Notes under the pieces: model-generated | The model's database searches: none | What the model saw: only the letters and a program-made list of their open reading frames with translations | What the model was told of the DNA's origin: nothing | Shown here: positions 38,523 to 47,113 of the stretch, piece after piece | Numbering within the stretch: position 1 is the stretch's first letter | Layout of the letters: each line of letters begins with the position of its first letter | Position numbers and translations under genes: made by a program | Source of the DNA: Nocardioides albus | GTDB lineage: Bacteria; Actinomycetota; Actinomycetes; Propionibacteriales; Nocardioidaceae | Direction of reading: 5' to 3' | DNA length: 64,000 bases | Assembly (NCBI RefSeq): GCF_014648255.1 | Contig: NZ_BMQT01000001.1 | Location: 310,001-374,000, forward strand

Positions 38523-39871
38523 GACCGATCTCCTTCATGTCCAGCCTCCTTCGTGCGAGGCTGCTTCAGCCGCACCTCTGTGCCTTCACCTGGTGACGAT
38601 CTCACCACAGCGCTGCCGCCGTGGCGCGACATCCGGTCGATGATGCTGTCGCGTACGCCATGTCGGTCGGCGGAGACCTCGTCGACGACGAAGCCTGCAC
38701 CACGGTCGCGGACGAAGACCTCGAAGGCCTCGTCCGTCGCCTCGGCGTAGACGTCGACCCGTCCGGTGCCGGCGTGCTTGGCGGCATTGGTGACCGCCTC
38801 GCGGGCGGCAGCGACGATCGGGCGCACCGTCTCGTCGAAGGGGCCGTCGCCGACGACCACGACGTCGACGGTCACCCCGTGGGCGTCCTCGACCTCCGCG
38901 GTGGCCGCCTTCAGAGCGGCCGCGAACGTCTCGTCGGCCTCGGCCGGGGTGGAGAAGAGCCACTCGCGCAGGTCGCGCTCCTGGGCTCGGGCGAGCTTCT
39001 GCACCATCGCCGGGTCGTCGGAGTTGCGCTGGATCAAGGCCAGGGTCTGGAGCACCGAGTCGTGCAGGTGGGCGGCCATGTCGGCGCGCTCCTGGGACCG
39101 GATCCGCTCCTCGCGCTCACTGCCGAGGTCACTGGCGAGCTGACGCACCCACGGGCCGGCGACGAGGAAGCCCGCACCCAGCACGATCAGCCCGGCGATG
39201 ATCAGTGCGGTGGCATTGCCGAGGTCGAGCTGGCCGCCAGCGAGGATCACCGCGAAGAGCATCAGCCCGACGCCGACCCCGACCCGGACGTACGCCTGCC
39301 AACCGCCCTTCCCGAAGACCATCCGCACCAGGTCGAGGCGGCCGGTGCCGTCGATCCAGCGCTCGCGCTGGGCGGCGTCGGCCTGACGCCACAGCAGCGC
39401 GACACCCACGACGCCGAGCATCGCCGGCCAGATCAGCGCCCCCGCGCCCAGCACGGTGTCGAAGAGCACCACGGCGCCGAAGCCGAGGGCGAGCAGCGCG
39501 ATCGCGGGCCCCTTGTCGACCCCGCCCTGCCGCGAGGACGGGCGGCGGCCACCGCGGGTCGCGCTCTCGCCGCCCGGCGTGGACTGCACCAGGTGGGGCG
39601 CGGCGGGGATGAAGATCCACAGCGCGGCGTAGAGCACCACGCCGAAGCCGCTGAAGACCGCGGTCACCACGAAGAACGTACGCACCGCCAGCACTGGCAG
39701 GCCGAGGTGCTCGGCCAGCCCGGCGGCCACGCCACCGATCACCGAGGCGTCGGTGTCGCGGTAGGCGCGGCGTACTGCTGAAGCGGAGCCCGAAGCAATG
39801 GGCCCCGTCGGCTCCGGGGGCGGTGCCGGCGGCTCCGGCGTCGCATGGGTTGTCGTCATGATGACATCCAT
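38519..39871 (-). CDS. PspC-domain sensor histidine kinase
   Basis: A 450-residue kinase. The N-terminal PspC domain (RRAYRDTDASVIGGVAAGLAEHLGL at ~35-60, then a TM hairpin) is followed by four to five more TM helices up to about 250. The dimerisation helix has the phospho-accepting His in AAHLHDSVLQTLALI, of the HisKA_3-like type used with NarL regulators. The ATPase has an N box AREAVTNAAKHAG and a G box VRDRGAGF. ATG 39871 (third codon of the open frame) is favoured by GAGGTG five bases upstream. It is divergent from the second PspC protein gene, 112 bases away. Confidence 0.9.
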   Translation of the reverse strand: MDVIMTTTHATPEPPAPPPEPTGPIASGSASAVRRAYRDTDASVIGGVAAGLAEHLGLPVLAVRTFFVVTAVFSGFGVVLYAALWIFIPAAPHLVQSTPGGESATRGGRRPSSRQGGVDKGPAIALLALGFGAVVLFDTVLGAGALIWPAMLGVVGVALLWRQADAAQRERWIDGTGRLDLVRMVFGKGGWQAYVRVGVGVGLMLFAVILAGGQLDLGNATALIIAGLIVLGAGFLVAGPWVRQLASDLGSEREERIRSQERADMAAHLHDSVLQTLALIQRNSDDPAMVQKLARAQERDLREWLFSTPAEADETFAAALKAATAEVEDAHGVTVDVVVVGDGPFDETVRPIVAAAREAVTNAAKHAGTGRVDVYAEATDEAFEVFVRDRGAGFVVDEVSADRHGVRDSIIDRMSRHGGSAVVRSSPGEGTEVRLKQPRTKEAGHEGDRS

Positions 39872-39983
39872 CGTCACACCTCACGCGGGCGCTGACCATG
39901 AGGATTCACCCTGATCCTGGCGCGTCGAGAACTCAGGGCCGTCCCTGATGGTCTGCGGCGGGAAGAGGAGTCAGAGTAGGGGT

Positions 39984-41333
39984 GTGACGATCCCGCCCGA
40001 GGCGCCGCTGCCTCCCACCCCGGAGCCGCCGCCTGTCTCCGAGAAGCGCACTCGCCCCAGTGGCGAGCAGCTGCGCAACCTCGGTGCCCTGCGGCGTACG
40101 ACCCATGCCTCCCCGGAGGGACGGCACATCGCCGGTGTCGCGGGTGGGATCGCGCGCCATCTCGACGTCGACCCGCTCCTGGTGCGGGTGCTGCTGGTGG
40201 TGTCGGTCTTCTTCGGCGGGGCCGGCGGGATCGTGTACGTCGCCGCCTGGGTCCTGGCACCCGAGGAAGGTGCCGAGGACGGGCTGATCCCGGTCGGACC
40301 TCCCGCCCGCAACCTCCTGCTCTGGATCGCCGGCGGTATCGCGAGCATCTCGCTGCTCGGCGACGCGTTCGGCGACACCAGCATCCCCTGGTTCTGGCTC
40401 GCGGTGCTCGCGGTCGTCGCGCTCTGGTACGCCAACCGCGGCAAGCTGAGCGGCCGACGCAGCGGGCAGACCCCGCCGCCGCCCACCACGACTCCGTCGA
40501 GTCCTTCTTCGACCCCTTCTTCGGCCCCTTCTTCGAACCCGTCGCCGGCAACCGTACGCATGGACGCGCCTCCTGCTCCCACGCGCCACCTCCCGGCTCC
40601 GTGGCCGGCCGGCTCCTACGACCCTCAGGTGCCGATGGCGCCGGCCGGTCGCCGGCGCCCGCCGCTGCTGTTCGGCCGGGCCATCGCGGTGGCCGCCCTG
40701 GTGGTGGGTGTCCTCGGGCTCATCGATGTCGCCGACTGGGCTCACATCCCGACCAGCGCCTATCCGGCTGCGCTCCTGGCCGTCTTCGGTGGCTTCCTCG
40801 TGCTCGGCGCCTTCTGGGGCCGAGCGGGCGGGCTGATCTTCCTCGGGCTGCTGGCGCTGGCCGCGCTGCCGCTCACCATGATCGACCCGTCGAACATCCA
40901 GACCGGCAGCAGCGTCGAGTCGCACCCGCAGAGCGTCGCGGCTCTGGAGAGCTCCTATGTGGTCGACGCGGGCGCGATCGTCCTGGACCTGAGCGCCATC
41001 GACCCGAAGACCTTCGAGGGCCGGGATCTCGACATCAGCAGCTCGCTCGGCGAGATCACGGTGATCGTCCCCGACGACGCCACCGTCTCGGTGGAGGCCA
41101 CGATCGATGCCCTCGGCGAGGCGCAGGTCTTCGACGAGACCCGCAGCGAAGCCGGCGGGTTCACCGTGGAGCGCACCCACGTCGCCGGTGAGACCGGCAG
41201 CAAGTCGGGCCTCGCCGACGACGCCGACCTCGAGCTGACCGCGTCGGCCGACCTCGGTGCGATCAACGTCTACGAGAAGAGCGACCCCCGAGCCGCACGC
41301 TTCGTCGAGCCGACCGAGAGGAGCACCCCATGA
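39984..41333 (+). CDS. PspC-domain membrane protein with LiaF-like C-terminal domain
   Basis: About 449 residues. The PspC domain (RRTTHASPEGRHIAGVAGGIARHLDV) and TM hairpin are followed by a further helix and a Pro/Ser-rich linker. Three more TM helices come next, and the C-terminal domain (LDLSAIDPKTFEGRDLDISSSLGEITVIVP) has the repetitive beta pattern of the LiaF/toast-rack family. Together with the divergent kinase, which shares the PspC module, it forms an envelope-stress sensing set in which this protein may inhibit or tune the kinase (inference). GTG 39984 is my preferred start; ATG 39948 is possible. It overlaps the next gene by four bases. Confidence 0.82.
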   Translation: MTIPPEAPLPPTPEPPPVSEKRTRPSGEQLRNLGALRRTTHASPEGRHIAGVAGGIARHLDVDPLLVRVLLVVSVFFGGAGGIVYVAAWVLAPEEGAEDGLIPVGPPARNLLLWIAGGIASISLLGDAFGDTSIPWFWLAVLAVVALWYANRGKLSGRRSGQTPPPPTTTPSSPSSTPSSAPSSNPSPATVRMDAPPAPTRHLPAPWPAGSYDPQVPMAPAGRRRPPLLFGRAIAVAALVVGVLGLIDVADWAHIPTSAYPAALLAVFGGFLVLGAFWGRAGGLIFLGLLALAALPLTMIDPSNIQTGSSVESHPQSVAALESSYVVDAGAIVLDLSAIDPKTFEGRDLDISSSLGEITVIVPDDATVSVEATIDALGEAQVFDETRSEAGGFTVERTHVAGETGSKSGLADDADLELTASADLGAINVYEKSDPRAARFVEPTERSTP

Positions 41334-41584
41334 GCCAGGACTACGCCCCGCCCCGACGCTTTGAGGACGAGGCCCGGCCGCCGAAGCGCACCGGGCGCCA
41401 CCCGGTCAACATCGGCCACCTGGTCATGGGCCTCGCCTTCCTCGTCTTCGTCGGCGTCTGGGCCCTGATCGCCAGCGACACCGTCGTCATCCACAGCATC
41501 GAGGACCTCCGCTGGCTCCTCCCGCTCCCCTGGATCGTCGGCGGCTCCGTCGGCCTGCTCGCCGCACTGCTCAGGAAGAGCTGA
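41330..41584 (+). CDS. Small membrane protein of the PspC operon
   Basis: An 84-residue protein with a charged 25-residue head and two TM helices (GHLVMGLAFLVFVGVWALI; LPLPWIVGGSVGLLAALL). It overlaps the PspC gene by ATGA, so it is coupled with it. Small two-helix proteins at this position are common in actinobacterial PspC clusters, with no function known to me. Confidence 0.75.
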   Translation: MSQDYAPPRRFEDEARPPKRTGRHPVNIGHLVMGLAFLVFVGVWALIASDTVVIHSIEDLRWLLPLPWIVGGSVGLLAALLRKS

Positions 41585-41599
41585 CCCGCCCGGCCTCGG

Positions 41600-42217
41600 C
41601 TACGCGCTGGAGACCTCTCCGGTCCAGCGTCCGATGAGTTCGCCCTCGTGCGGGGGCGGGCCGGGGAGCCGGCGACTCGCAGCCTCGGCCCGCAGGCCGT
41701 CGCAGACGAGGACCAGGTAGCGGCGGCGCAGGGCGGCGCTGCGTACGTCGTCCCCTACGTCGAGGCGAGCGATCTGCTCGAGGAGCACGGTGATGTCGGC
41801 GCGGGTGACGTCGGGGCGGAGTATCCCGCTGCCGCGGGCGCCCCGCAGCAGCCGGTTGGTGGTGTCGACGGCGAGCCTGTCCAGGTCACGCAAGCCCTGG
41901 TCGAGCTCCACCTCGCCACGCAGCGCGAGGGTGAGCCGCGGGAGCCCGTCGTCGAGAACCTGGCTCAGGAAGCCGGTGAACGCGTGCCACGGGTCGTCGG
42001 TGTCGCTCAGCGCCGCCTCCGCGAAGGCGATGAAGCGGCGATAGTTGTCGGCGGCGACCGCACGCAGCAGCGCCTGCTTGTTGGCGTAGCGACGGTAGAG
42101 CCCAGCCACGCCCATCCCGGCCTCTTCGGCGACCGCGGCCATCGTCGCGTGGGGATCCCTGAGCAGGACCTCACGAGCTGCGATCAGGACCGCTCGGTCC
42201 GCGTTCAGGGGCGGCAT
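41600..42217 (-). CDS. TetR-family transcriptional regulator
   Basis: A 205-residue regulator with the TetR HTH (TMAAVAEEAGMGVAGLYRRYANKQALLRAV) at residues ~24-55, given here across its length, and an all-helical ligand domain. The likely start is ATG 42217, with GTAGGG upstream. It ends 15 bases from the small PspC-operon gene (convergent) and lies next to the phosphodiesterase gene on the same strand, 29 bases downstream of it, so they may be cotranscribed. Target unknown; it is the only TetR-type regulator in the window, while TetR-like palindromes occur at 55453. Confidence 0.87.
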   Translation of the reverse strand: MPPLNADRAVLIAAREVLLRDPHATMAAVAEEAGMGVAGLYRRYANKQALLRAVAADNYRRFIAFAEAALSDTDDPWHAFTGFLSQVLDDGLPRLTLALRGEVELDQGLRDLDRLAVDTTNRLLRGARGSGILRPDVTRADITVLLEQIARLDVGDDVRSAALRRRYLVLVCDGLRAEAASRRLPGPPPHEGELIGRWTGEVSSA

Positions 42218-42245
42218 GCCCACACCCTACGTGGGTACGCCCACC

Positions 42246-43124
42246 TCAGGCGGTCTGTGCCTGGGTGATGTCGGCCAAGGCCGCGATCGGCCGGTTCGGA
42301 TAGTCGGCGAACACCCCGTCGACCCCTGCCTCGAAGAGGCGATCTGCCTGGTCACGCCCGGCTTTCAGGGTCCAGACGAAGACCTTCAGGCCATGCCGGT
42401 GGGCCTCGTCGGCCAAGCCGGTCGGTGCCTGTCCCTTCTTGCGGACCATCGATTTCTTGGGCCCGATGGCCTGGGCGTACGTCGCGATCTCCGCACAGTC
42501 GACCGCACCCCACTTCTTGTCGATCAGCTGCACCAGCGGAAGGTCGGTCCGGGTGCTCATCTCGCGCACCCAGGCCTCGTCGAAGCTCTGCAGCCAGAGC
42601 CGCTGAGTGGGCAGGCCCGGGAGGCTGTTCCAGGCATCGACGCCGTGGTCGGTCAAGGTCTGCAGAAGGACCTCGGTGACGGGCAGGCCGATGGAGGCGA
42701 AGTACGTCGGGTGCTTGACCTCCACGTGCAGCCCCACCCGCCGTCCGCGGCGCTGCGACTCGTCGGCGACGAGGAGCAGCAGCGTGTCCAGAGTGATGAT
42801 CGGCTGGCTCGTCGTCGGCGCCCCCAGGGTGAGCAGCTCGGGGAACGTGAAGTCCTCGGTGAACCACCCCGTCCACTTCTTGCCGCTGACGACCTTGGTC
42901 GTACGCCGCTCCGCGAATTCCTCGTGCGAGGCCACGTCCGTCGTGCGGCTGAGCTCGTTCTCGTGCCGCAGCACCATCACGCCGTCCTTGGTCATCACGA
43001 CGTCGGTCTCGAGCGCGTCCACCCCCTGGCGCAGGGCCAGACGGTAGGACTCCAGGGAGTGCTCCGGCAGATAGCCGGGTGCTCCGCGATGGCCGATCAC
43101 AAGAGGGCGGTGGGCCGATGCCAT
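42246..43124 (-). CDS. Glycerophosphodiester phosphodiesterase (GDPD/UgpQ-like)
   Basis: Hydrolyses glycerophosphodiesters from phospholipid turnover to glycerol-3-phosphate and an alcohol. The TIM-barrel family motifs are present: catalytic His in IGHRGAPGYLPEHSL, metal Glu-Asp in DALETDVVMTKDG and the second His in VMVLRHENELSRTTD. The C-terminal VDGVFADYPNRPI is also typical. No signal peptide is seen on the ATG 43124 product (292 aa); a longer start at 43181 adds a non-hydrophobic tail. Probably cytoplasmic. Confidence 0.9.
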   Translation of the reverse strand: MASAHRPLVIGHRGAPGYLPEHSLESYRLALRQGVDALETDVVMTKDGVMVLRHENELSRTTDVASHEEFAERRTTKVVSGKKWTGWFTEDFTFPELLTLGAPTTSQPIITLDTLLLLVADESQRRGRRVGLHVEVKHPTYFASIGLPVTEVLLQTLTDHGVDAWNSLPGLPTQRLWLQSFDEAWVREMSTRTDLPLVQLIDKKWGAVDCAEIATYAQAIGPKKSMVRKKGQAPTGLADEAHRHGLKVFVWTLKAGRDQADRLFEAGVDGVFADYPNRPIAALADITQAQTA

Positions 43125-43556
43125 GACGCCAGCGTGCGTGCCGGTGGCGACTCCGCGGCGGGCGGAATGTGAATAGGACATTACGAGCGGCGGGCTGTTT
43201 CAGATCGAGGCCTCTTGTCCACCGATGGTCGAGCTCACCCACCGGTGGTCGAGCTTGTCGAGACCACCCATGCGTCACGGTCGTCTCTGAGAGGCCTGCC
43301 TCGTCCGGGGTAGACCTCTTGTCAGATCCCTGCTGCGGTCGGCTGAGCGGCTTGGGTGCCTGTCCGGGGGCCGTAGGGCGGGTGGGGCCGATACCGGGCT
43401 TGGGTTGGGCAGTTTTAGAAGCAAAGTGTCCGGGCTGGGTGCCATGTGGCTGTCTTGTGGACTTCCAGCCTTGCCTTGGGGTTGCGTCGGGATATCTGTC
43501 CCTGACCGGGTTTGAGAGGTGAGTGCGTACGCAGGTCGCGAGTGTGTCTTGCGGGG
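43125..43556. other. Gene-poor stretch with a degenerate repeat
   Basis: About 430 bases without a credible gene; GC is lower and T/G-rich compared with the flanks. ACCGRTGGTCGAGCT occurs twice 20 bases apart (43221-43235 and 43241-43255), the second continuing as TGTCGAGACCACC. Motifs of this GGTCGAGCTTGTCGAGACC kind are scattered in many Nocardioides-type genomes (from memory). The rest may be remains of the HNH-gene repeat family. Confidence 0.5.
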
Positions 43557-43647
43557 TCAGGCCGCGTCGTCGTGGCCGACGTCGTTCACCGCTTCGGGGA
43601 CGGGCATGTCGGTGATGTCGGTTGTGCCCTCGGGGCTGGTGAGGAAC

Positions 43648-44916
43648 TCATAGCCGTGTGGGGATCGCCACCGGTAACGCCCCGGGGCCGAGGCGTTCAT
43701 ATGACCATCCGAGGTGGGTCTTGGCGCGGTGATGTCGTCGGCACAGGCAGGTCAGGTTCGAGGTGGTGGTCTTCCCGCCCTGGTCGTAGGGGATGCGGTG
43801 GTCGAGGTCGCAGTTCTCGGCCTTCACCTGGCAGTTGGGGAAGGCGCAGGTCTGGTCGATGAGCTGGACCTGGGTCCGCAACCGAGCCGTAGGGGTGTAG
43901 CTCTCGGTGGTGATCTCCTCGTTGAGGTCGATCACCGTCATCGGCTTGATGACCACCCCCGGCAACGATGCCCACCGGTCCAATTGTTCGATGGTGGCCA
44001 GGCCATGAGTGCTCCCGATGCGGATGAGGCCGGTGGTGGCCAGGTCTCGGGTGTCGGTGTGGATCTTCAGATCGATCACCCGGCCCTGGCCGGGAAGAGC
44101 GTCTACGGCCGAGGTGCCGGTGTTGTAGGCCCGGGCCAGGACTCCCAGGGCGGCGGCGCGGCGGGCGTCGAGGGACAAGTCGGCGGTGGCCTCGTGGTCG
44201 AGCAGACCGTGGGCGATCGAAGCGACCGCCATCTCGAGATCGAGCGCATCAGCAGCATCCAGGGTCGCGGTGATCTCGGCAGTCGCCCCGGCGGCTTGGC
44301 CTTGTTCAGCACCGACCGGGGGCAGGAACAGGCTCGGGTTGGTGTCGATGTCACAGCGGCGATAGTCGACAGCCTCTTCGGCGATCGCCGCAGCCAGGTC
44401 GGGCTCGAACAGCGCCGCGGCCTCCTTCACGGTCCGCTCCAATTGGGTGATCCCGATCTTGTGAGCATGCGCAGCGACCTGACAATCGACCCAGGCGGCG
44501 ACCTCGGGGTCCAGGTGACGGGTGACGTCAGCGACCCGGCGCGCCCGCCACGCCGCCAGGGTGCCGTCCAGGATCCGGGCCCAGGTCCGGGGCAGCCGCC
44601 AGGCCAGCTCGACAGCGTCGGCGAGATACTTCCGGCCGGTGTAGGTCGAATACCCCAGCACCGCAGCGAACTCGACCACCGCAGCCTCGGAGACCATCGG
44701 CGCACCAGGCCCGGTCAACAAGACCGCCCGATCGCCGTAGGAGTCGACCTCCAGGACCGCTGCCTCGCCGATGGTCGTGACGACGTTCGCCGCTGCGTAC
44801 TTCGCCGCAAGAATCAGGGTCTCGCGGGCAGCCTGGTCCTCGACCGCACGCGAGGCCCGCACCGCGGCCAGCAGGCCGGGCGAGGACTCGGGTTCGAGCG
44901 AGGTTTCCATGCCCAT
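43648..44916 (-). CDS. DUF222/HNH endonuclease domain protein, 3' end frameshifted
   Basis: A 422-residue member of the multicopy actinobacterial DUF222-HNH family (13E12-like). DUF222 fills residues ~20-330; the HNH nuclease follows: CAFPNCQVKAENCDLDHRIPYD, GGKTTTSNLTCLCRRHHRAKT. The reading frame ends with GALPVAIPTRL. If one T:A pair is skipped at 43676-43677, the frame runs on as YRWRSPHGYEFLTSPEG and stops at 43557, which is the normal family ending. So the gene carries a one-base insertion (or the base is a sequencing error), but the nuclease motif itself is intact. Several short frames opposite are shadows. Possibly a selfish or mobile-repeat gene. Confidence 0.83.
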   Translation of the reverse strand: MGMETSLEPESSPGLLAAVRASRAVEDQAARETLILAAKYAAANVVTTIGEAAVLEVDSYGDRAVLLTGPGAPMVSEAAVVEFAAVLGYSTYTGRKYLADAVELAWRLPRTWARILDGTLAAWRARRVADVTRHLDPEVAAWVDCQVAAHAHKIGITQLERTVKEAAALFEPDLAAAIAEEAVDYRRCDIDTNPSLFLPPVGAEQGQAAGATAEITATLDAADALDLEMAVASIAHGLLDHEATADLSLDARRAAALGVLARAYNTGTSAVDALPGQGRVIDLKIHTDTRDLATTGLIRIGSTHGLATIEQLDRWASLPGVVIKPMTVIDLNEEITTESYTPTARLRTQVQLIDQTCAFPNCQVKAENCDLDHRIPYDQGGKTTTSNLTCLCRRHHRAKTHLGWSYERLGPGALPVAIPTRL

Positions 44917-45086
44917 ATGCTACCAAGTTCGCATGTTATGAACCCCGAGATCCAACGACGTTTTCGCAGATCAACGGGCCTTTTGGTGCCGCCGACCGGA
45001 TGGTGCCAGCCGGTGACGTCTCGATCTCCACAAGTGCCTGTGCGAGCCGCCAAGAGCGGGCGCTCGAGCCTGGGTTGTCGATTCAT

Positions 45087-45117
45087 TTGACCTGAACCGA
45101 GGTCCAGGTCCGAGGCT
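45087..45117 (+). promoter_or_regulatory. MerR-type operator-promoter
   Basis: TTGACC (45087-45092) and GAGGCT (45112-45117) are 19 bp apart, the overlong spacer typical of MerR-controlled promoters. A dyad ACCTGAACC-GA-GGTCCAGGT (45090-45109, one mismatch pair) fills the spacer. The ATG follows six bases after the -10, so the transcript is probably leaderless and autoregulated. Confidence 0.75.
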
Positions 45118-45123
45118 TGCACC

Positions 45124-46302
45124 ATGAGCGAGCAGGAAATGCAGTTCGGCATCGGCGAGGTCGCGGCGCGTACCGGCCTCGAACCCGACACGCTGCGGTA
45201 CTTCGAGCGGCAGGGGATCGTGCCCGCCCCTCGGCGCGACGTCTCAGGGCGCCGTCAGTACGTTGCGGCCGACGTCGACTTGATCCGCATGCTGGTCCAC
45301 CTGCGCGAGACCGGGATGCCGCTGGCCGACATCGCGCAGTTCACCGGGGCCGACACCGAGGTCACCGACCCGTCGCGGTTGCGGTTGGAGCTGCTCACCG
45401 CGCATCGCCGTCGCGTCGAGGATCGCCGCGAGGCGTTGGACCGGGCCCTCGAGGTGATCAGTCGCAAGATCGCGGACTACTCCGATCAAGCGACCGGCTC
45501 GCTGAACATCCTGAAGCGGCCAGACACGGAGATCACCTACAGCGTCCAGGGGAAGGGGCCGCTGCTCTTCCTGGTGGGAGCGCCGGCAGGGCGAGCTGGG
45601 TTCGCGGCTCTCGCGGGAGAGCTGGCGGACCAGTTCACCGTCGTCACCCATGATCCTCGCGGCATCGGGGCCAGTCGCGTGACGCCTGGAATGGCTGCGC
45701 CGACGCCCGAGGTCCTCGCTGGAGACCTTGCTGCACTGGTCGACGCGTTCACTGGCGCGCCGGCGCTCTTCGTAGGTACGAGCGGTGGAGCCGTGACCCT
45801 TCTCGAACTGGCCACGCAGCATCCCGACCTCATCGGATCGGCCGTGCTGCACGAGCCGCCCCTGATCACTCTCCTGGGCGATGCCACCCTCGCCGATCGA
45901 GCGGCGGCCGCGTTCGCCGTCGCGACGACTGATCCCCAGCAAGCCGTGCAGGCGTTCTTCGATCTCAGCGGCGCCGCCCACCACACCGGCAAGGATCAGA
46001 TGCCTCCCGCGCACATCGAGCTGCCGGCGCTACCGTCCGAGGAGCTCGACAAGAACCGCTACTTCCTCGGTCAGATGGCCGGCCCCAGCGTCTTCTACGA
46101 GCCCGACATCGAGGCCGTACGTCGAGCCCGGTTGACCGTGTGCGCCGGCTCCTCGAGCCATCACCAGATGGCGCGTCGGGCGTCCCACGCCCTCGCCGCT
46201 CTGCTGTGTCAGCCGTTGATCGACATGCCCGGCAACCACGTGGGCGCCAGTGCGGTTCCCGCGGAGTTCGCTCGCGCTCTCGTGCCGCTGCTCGATCTCT
46301 GA
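45124..46302 (+). CDS. MerR regulator fused to an alpha/beta hydrolase
   Basis: A 392-residue fusion. Residues 1-75 are a MerR winged HTH (FGIGEVAARTGLEPDTLRYFERQGIV as the opening, in two parts) with LIRMLVHLRETGMPLADI; residues 75-125 are the dimer helix. From ~135 there is an alpha/beta hydrolase: nucleophile elbow FVGTSGGAVTLLEL (Ser near 221), HDPRGIGAS oxyanion region, acid residue likely in the 320-350 stretch, and His in PGNHVGAS near 370. The hydrolase takes the place of the usual ligand domain, so it may bind or destroy the inducer. It is autoregulated through the operator just upstream (inference). Confidence 0.85.
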   Translation: MSEQEMQFGIGEVAARTGLEPDTLRYFERQGIVPAPRRDVSGRRQYVAADVDLIRMLVHLRETGMPLADIAQFTGADTEVTDPSRLRLELLTAHRRRVEDRREALDRALEVISRKIADYSDQATGSLNILKRPDTEITYSVQGKGPLLFLVGAPAGRAGFAALAGELADQFTVVTHDPRGIGASRVTPGMAAPTPEVLAGDLAALVDAFTGAPALFVGTSGGAVTLLELATQHPDLIGSAVLHEPPLITLLGDATLADRAAAAFAVATTDPQQAVQAFFDLSGAAHHTGKDQMPPAHIELPALPSEELDKNRYFLGQMAGPSVFYEPDIEAVRRARLTVCAGSSSHHQMARRASHALAALLCQPLIDMPGNHVGASAVPAEFARALVPLLDL

Positions 46303-46325
46303 CCAGGTCGAATGCACGACAGGGA

Positions 46326-47051
46326 TCAGGGGGTGTCGTCGCCGGACCAGACGACGTTCTCGCGGATGAGCCGGGCGGGGACGCCGGCGACGGCCGTACG
46401 CGGCTCGACCTTCTGGTTGCGGACCATGCTGCGCATGCCGACGACGGCGCCGTCGCCGATCTCGGCGTGGCCGGTGACGATGGCGTCGCGGCCGAGCCAG
46501 ACGTGCTCGCCGAAGCGAATGTGAGCCCCGAACGGATTGATGCGCTGACCGGTCTCACCGTCCTCGAGCCGGTGCATGTCGTCGGTGGCGACGTAGACGT
46601 TGGCGGCCCAGAGCTGGTCGGGCGCGGCGACGATCGAGCCGCCGTTGCGGGCGTCGATCTGCGCGCGCGAGGTGGCGACGAGGCCACCGGAGAGGACCAC
46701 CGAGGAGCCGCCGCCGCAGTAGATCTCGCCCCAGACCATGCTGGTGTTCGGGCCGATGAAGATGGTCGGCGAGTCGCCACCGACCAGGAGCGCCTGCATC
46801 GAGGTGATGTCGGTGGCCACCACGATCAGCGCGTCGGAGAACGGGTAGAAGCCGAGCAGGTCGATCAGTCGCACATCGAGCGGATAGCCGTCGCGCAGGT
46901 AGAGCGCGTTGCCACCCTCGTGCCACCACTCCGGCAGCGGCCCGGTGATCTCGCTCAGCTCGAGCCCGACGAGCACCTCCGGCGCGAGCCCTGCGGCGAT
47001 GAGCCGCTCCCGATGCACATCGGTGAGCCGCTCACCCCTGGTCCATGACAT
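46326..47051 (-). CDS. Left-handed beta-helix (hexapeptide-repeat) protein, acyltransferase-like
   Basis: A 241-residue protein. The C-terminal half has the imperfect hexapeptide pattern of left-handed beta-helix acetyltransferases (NTSMVWGEIYCGGGSS; RFGEHVWLGRDAIVTGHAEIGDGAVVGM; then TAVAGVPARLIREN). The N-terminal half (EVLVGLELSEITGPLPEW) is not recognised. It may O-acetylate a sugar; catalytic His placement is not clear to me. Start ATG 47051 (MSWTRGER) is preferred over 47063; neither has a ribosome site. Divergent from the ABC exporter, 62 bases apart, and convergent with the MerR-hydrolase gene. Confidence 0.7.
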   Translation of the reverse strand: MSWTRGERLTDVHRERLIAAGLAPEVLVGLELSEITGPLPEWWHEGGNALYLRDGYPLDVRLIDLLGFYPFSDALIVVATDITSMQALLVGGDSPTIFIGPNTSMVWGEIYCGGGSSVVLSGGLVATSRAQIDARNGGSIVAAPDQLWAANVYVATDDMHRLEDGETGQRINPFGAHIRFGEHVWLGRDAIVTGHAEIGDGAVVGMRSMVRNQKVEPRTAVAGVPARLIRENVVWSGDDTP

Positions 47052-47113
47052 GCCGCGAACCATAACCCGCACGGCGCGGTCGCCAGGAAAACAGTTCGCT
47101 ACCGCACCCCGGA

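Noticed and set aside
43169..43522. A 117-residue open frame between the phosphodiesterase and HNH genes
   Set aside because: Cys/Gly-rich composition without any family pattern, no ribosome site, and it runs through a degenerate repeat.
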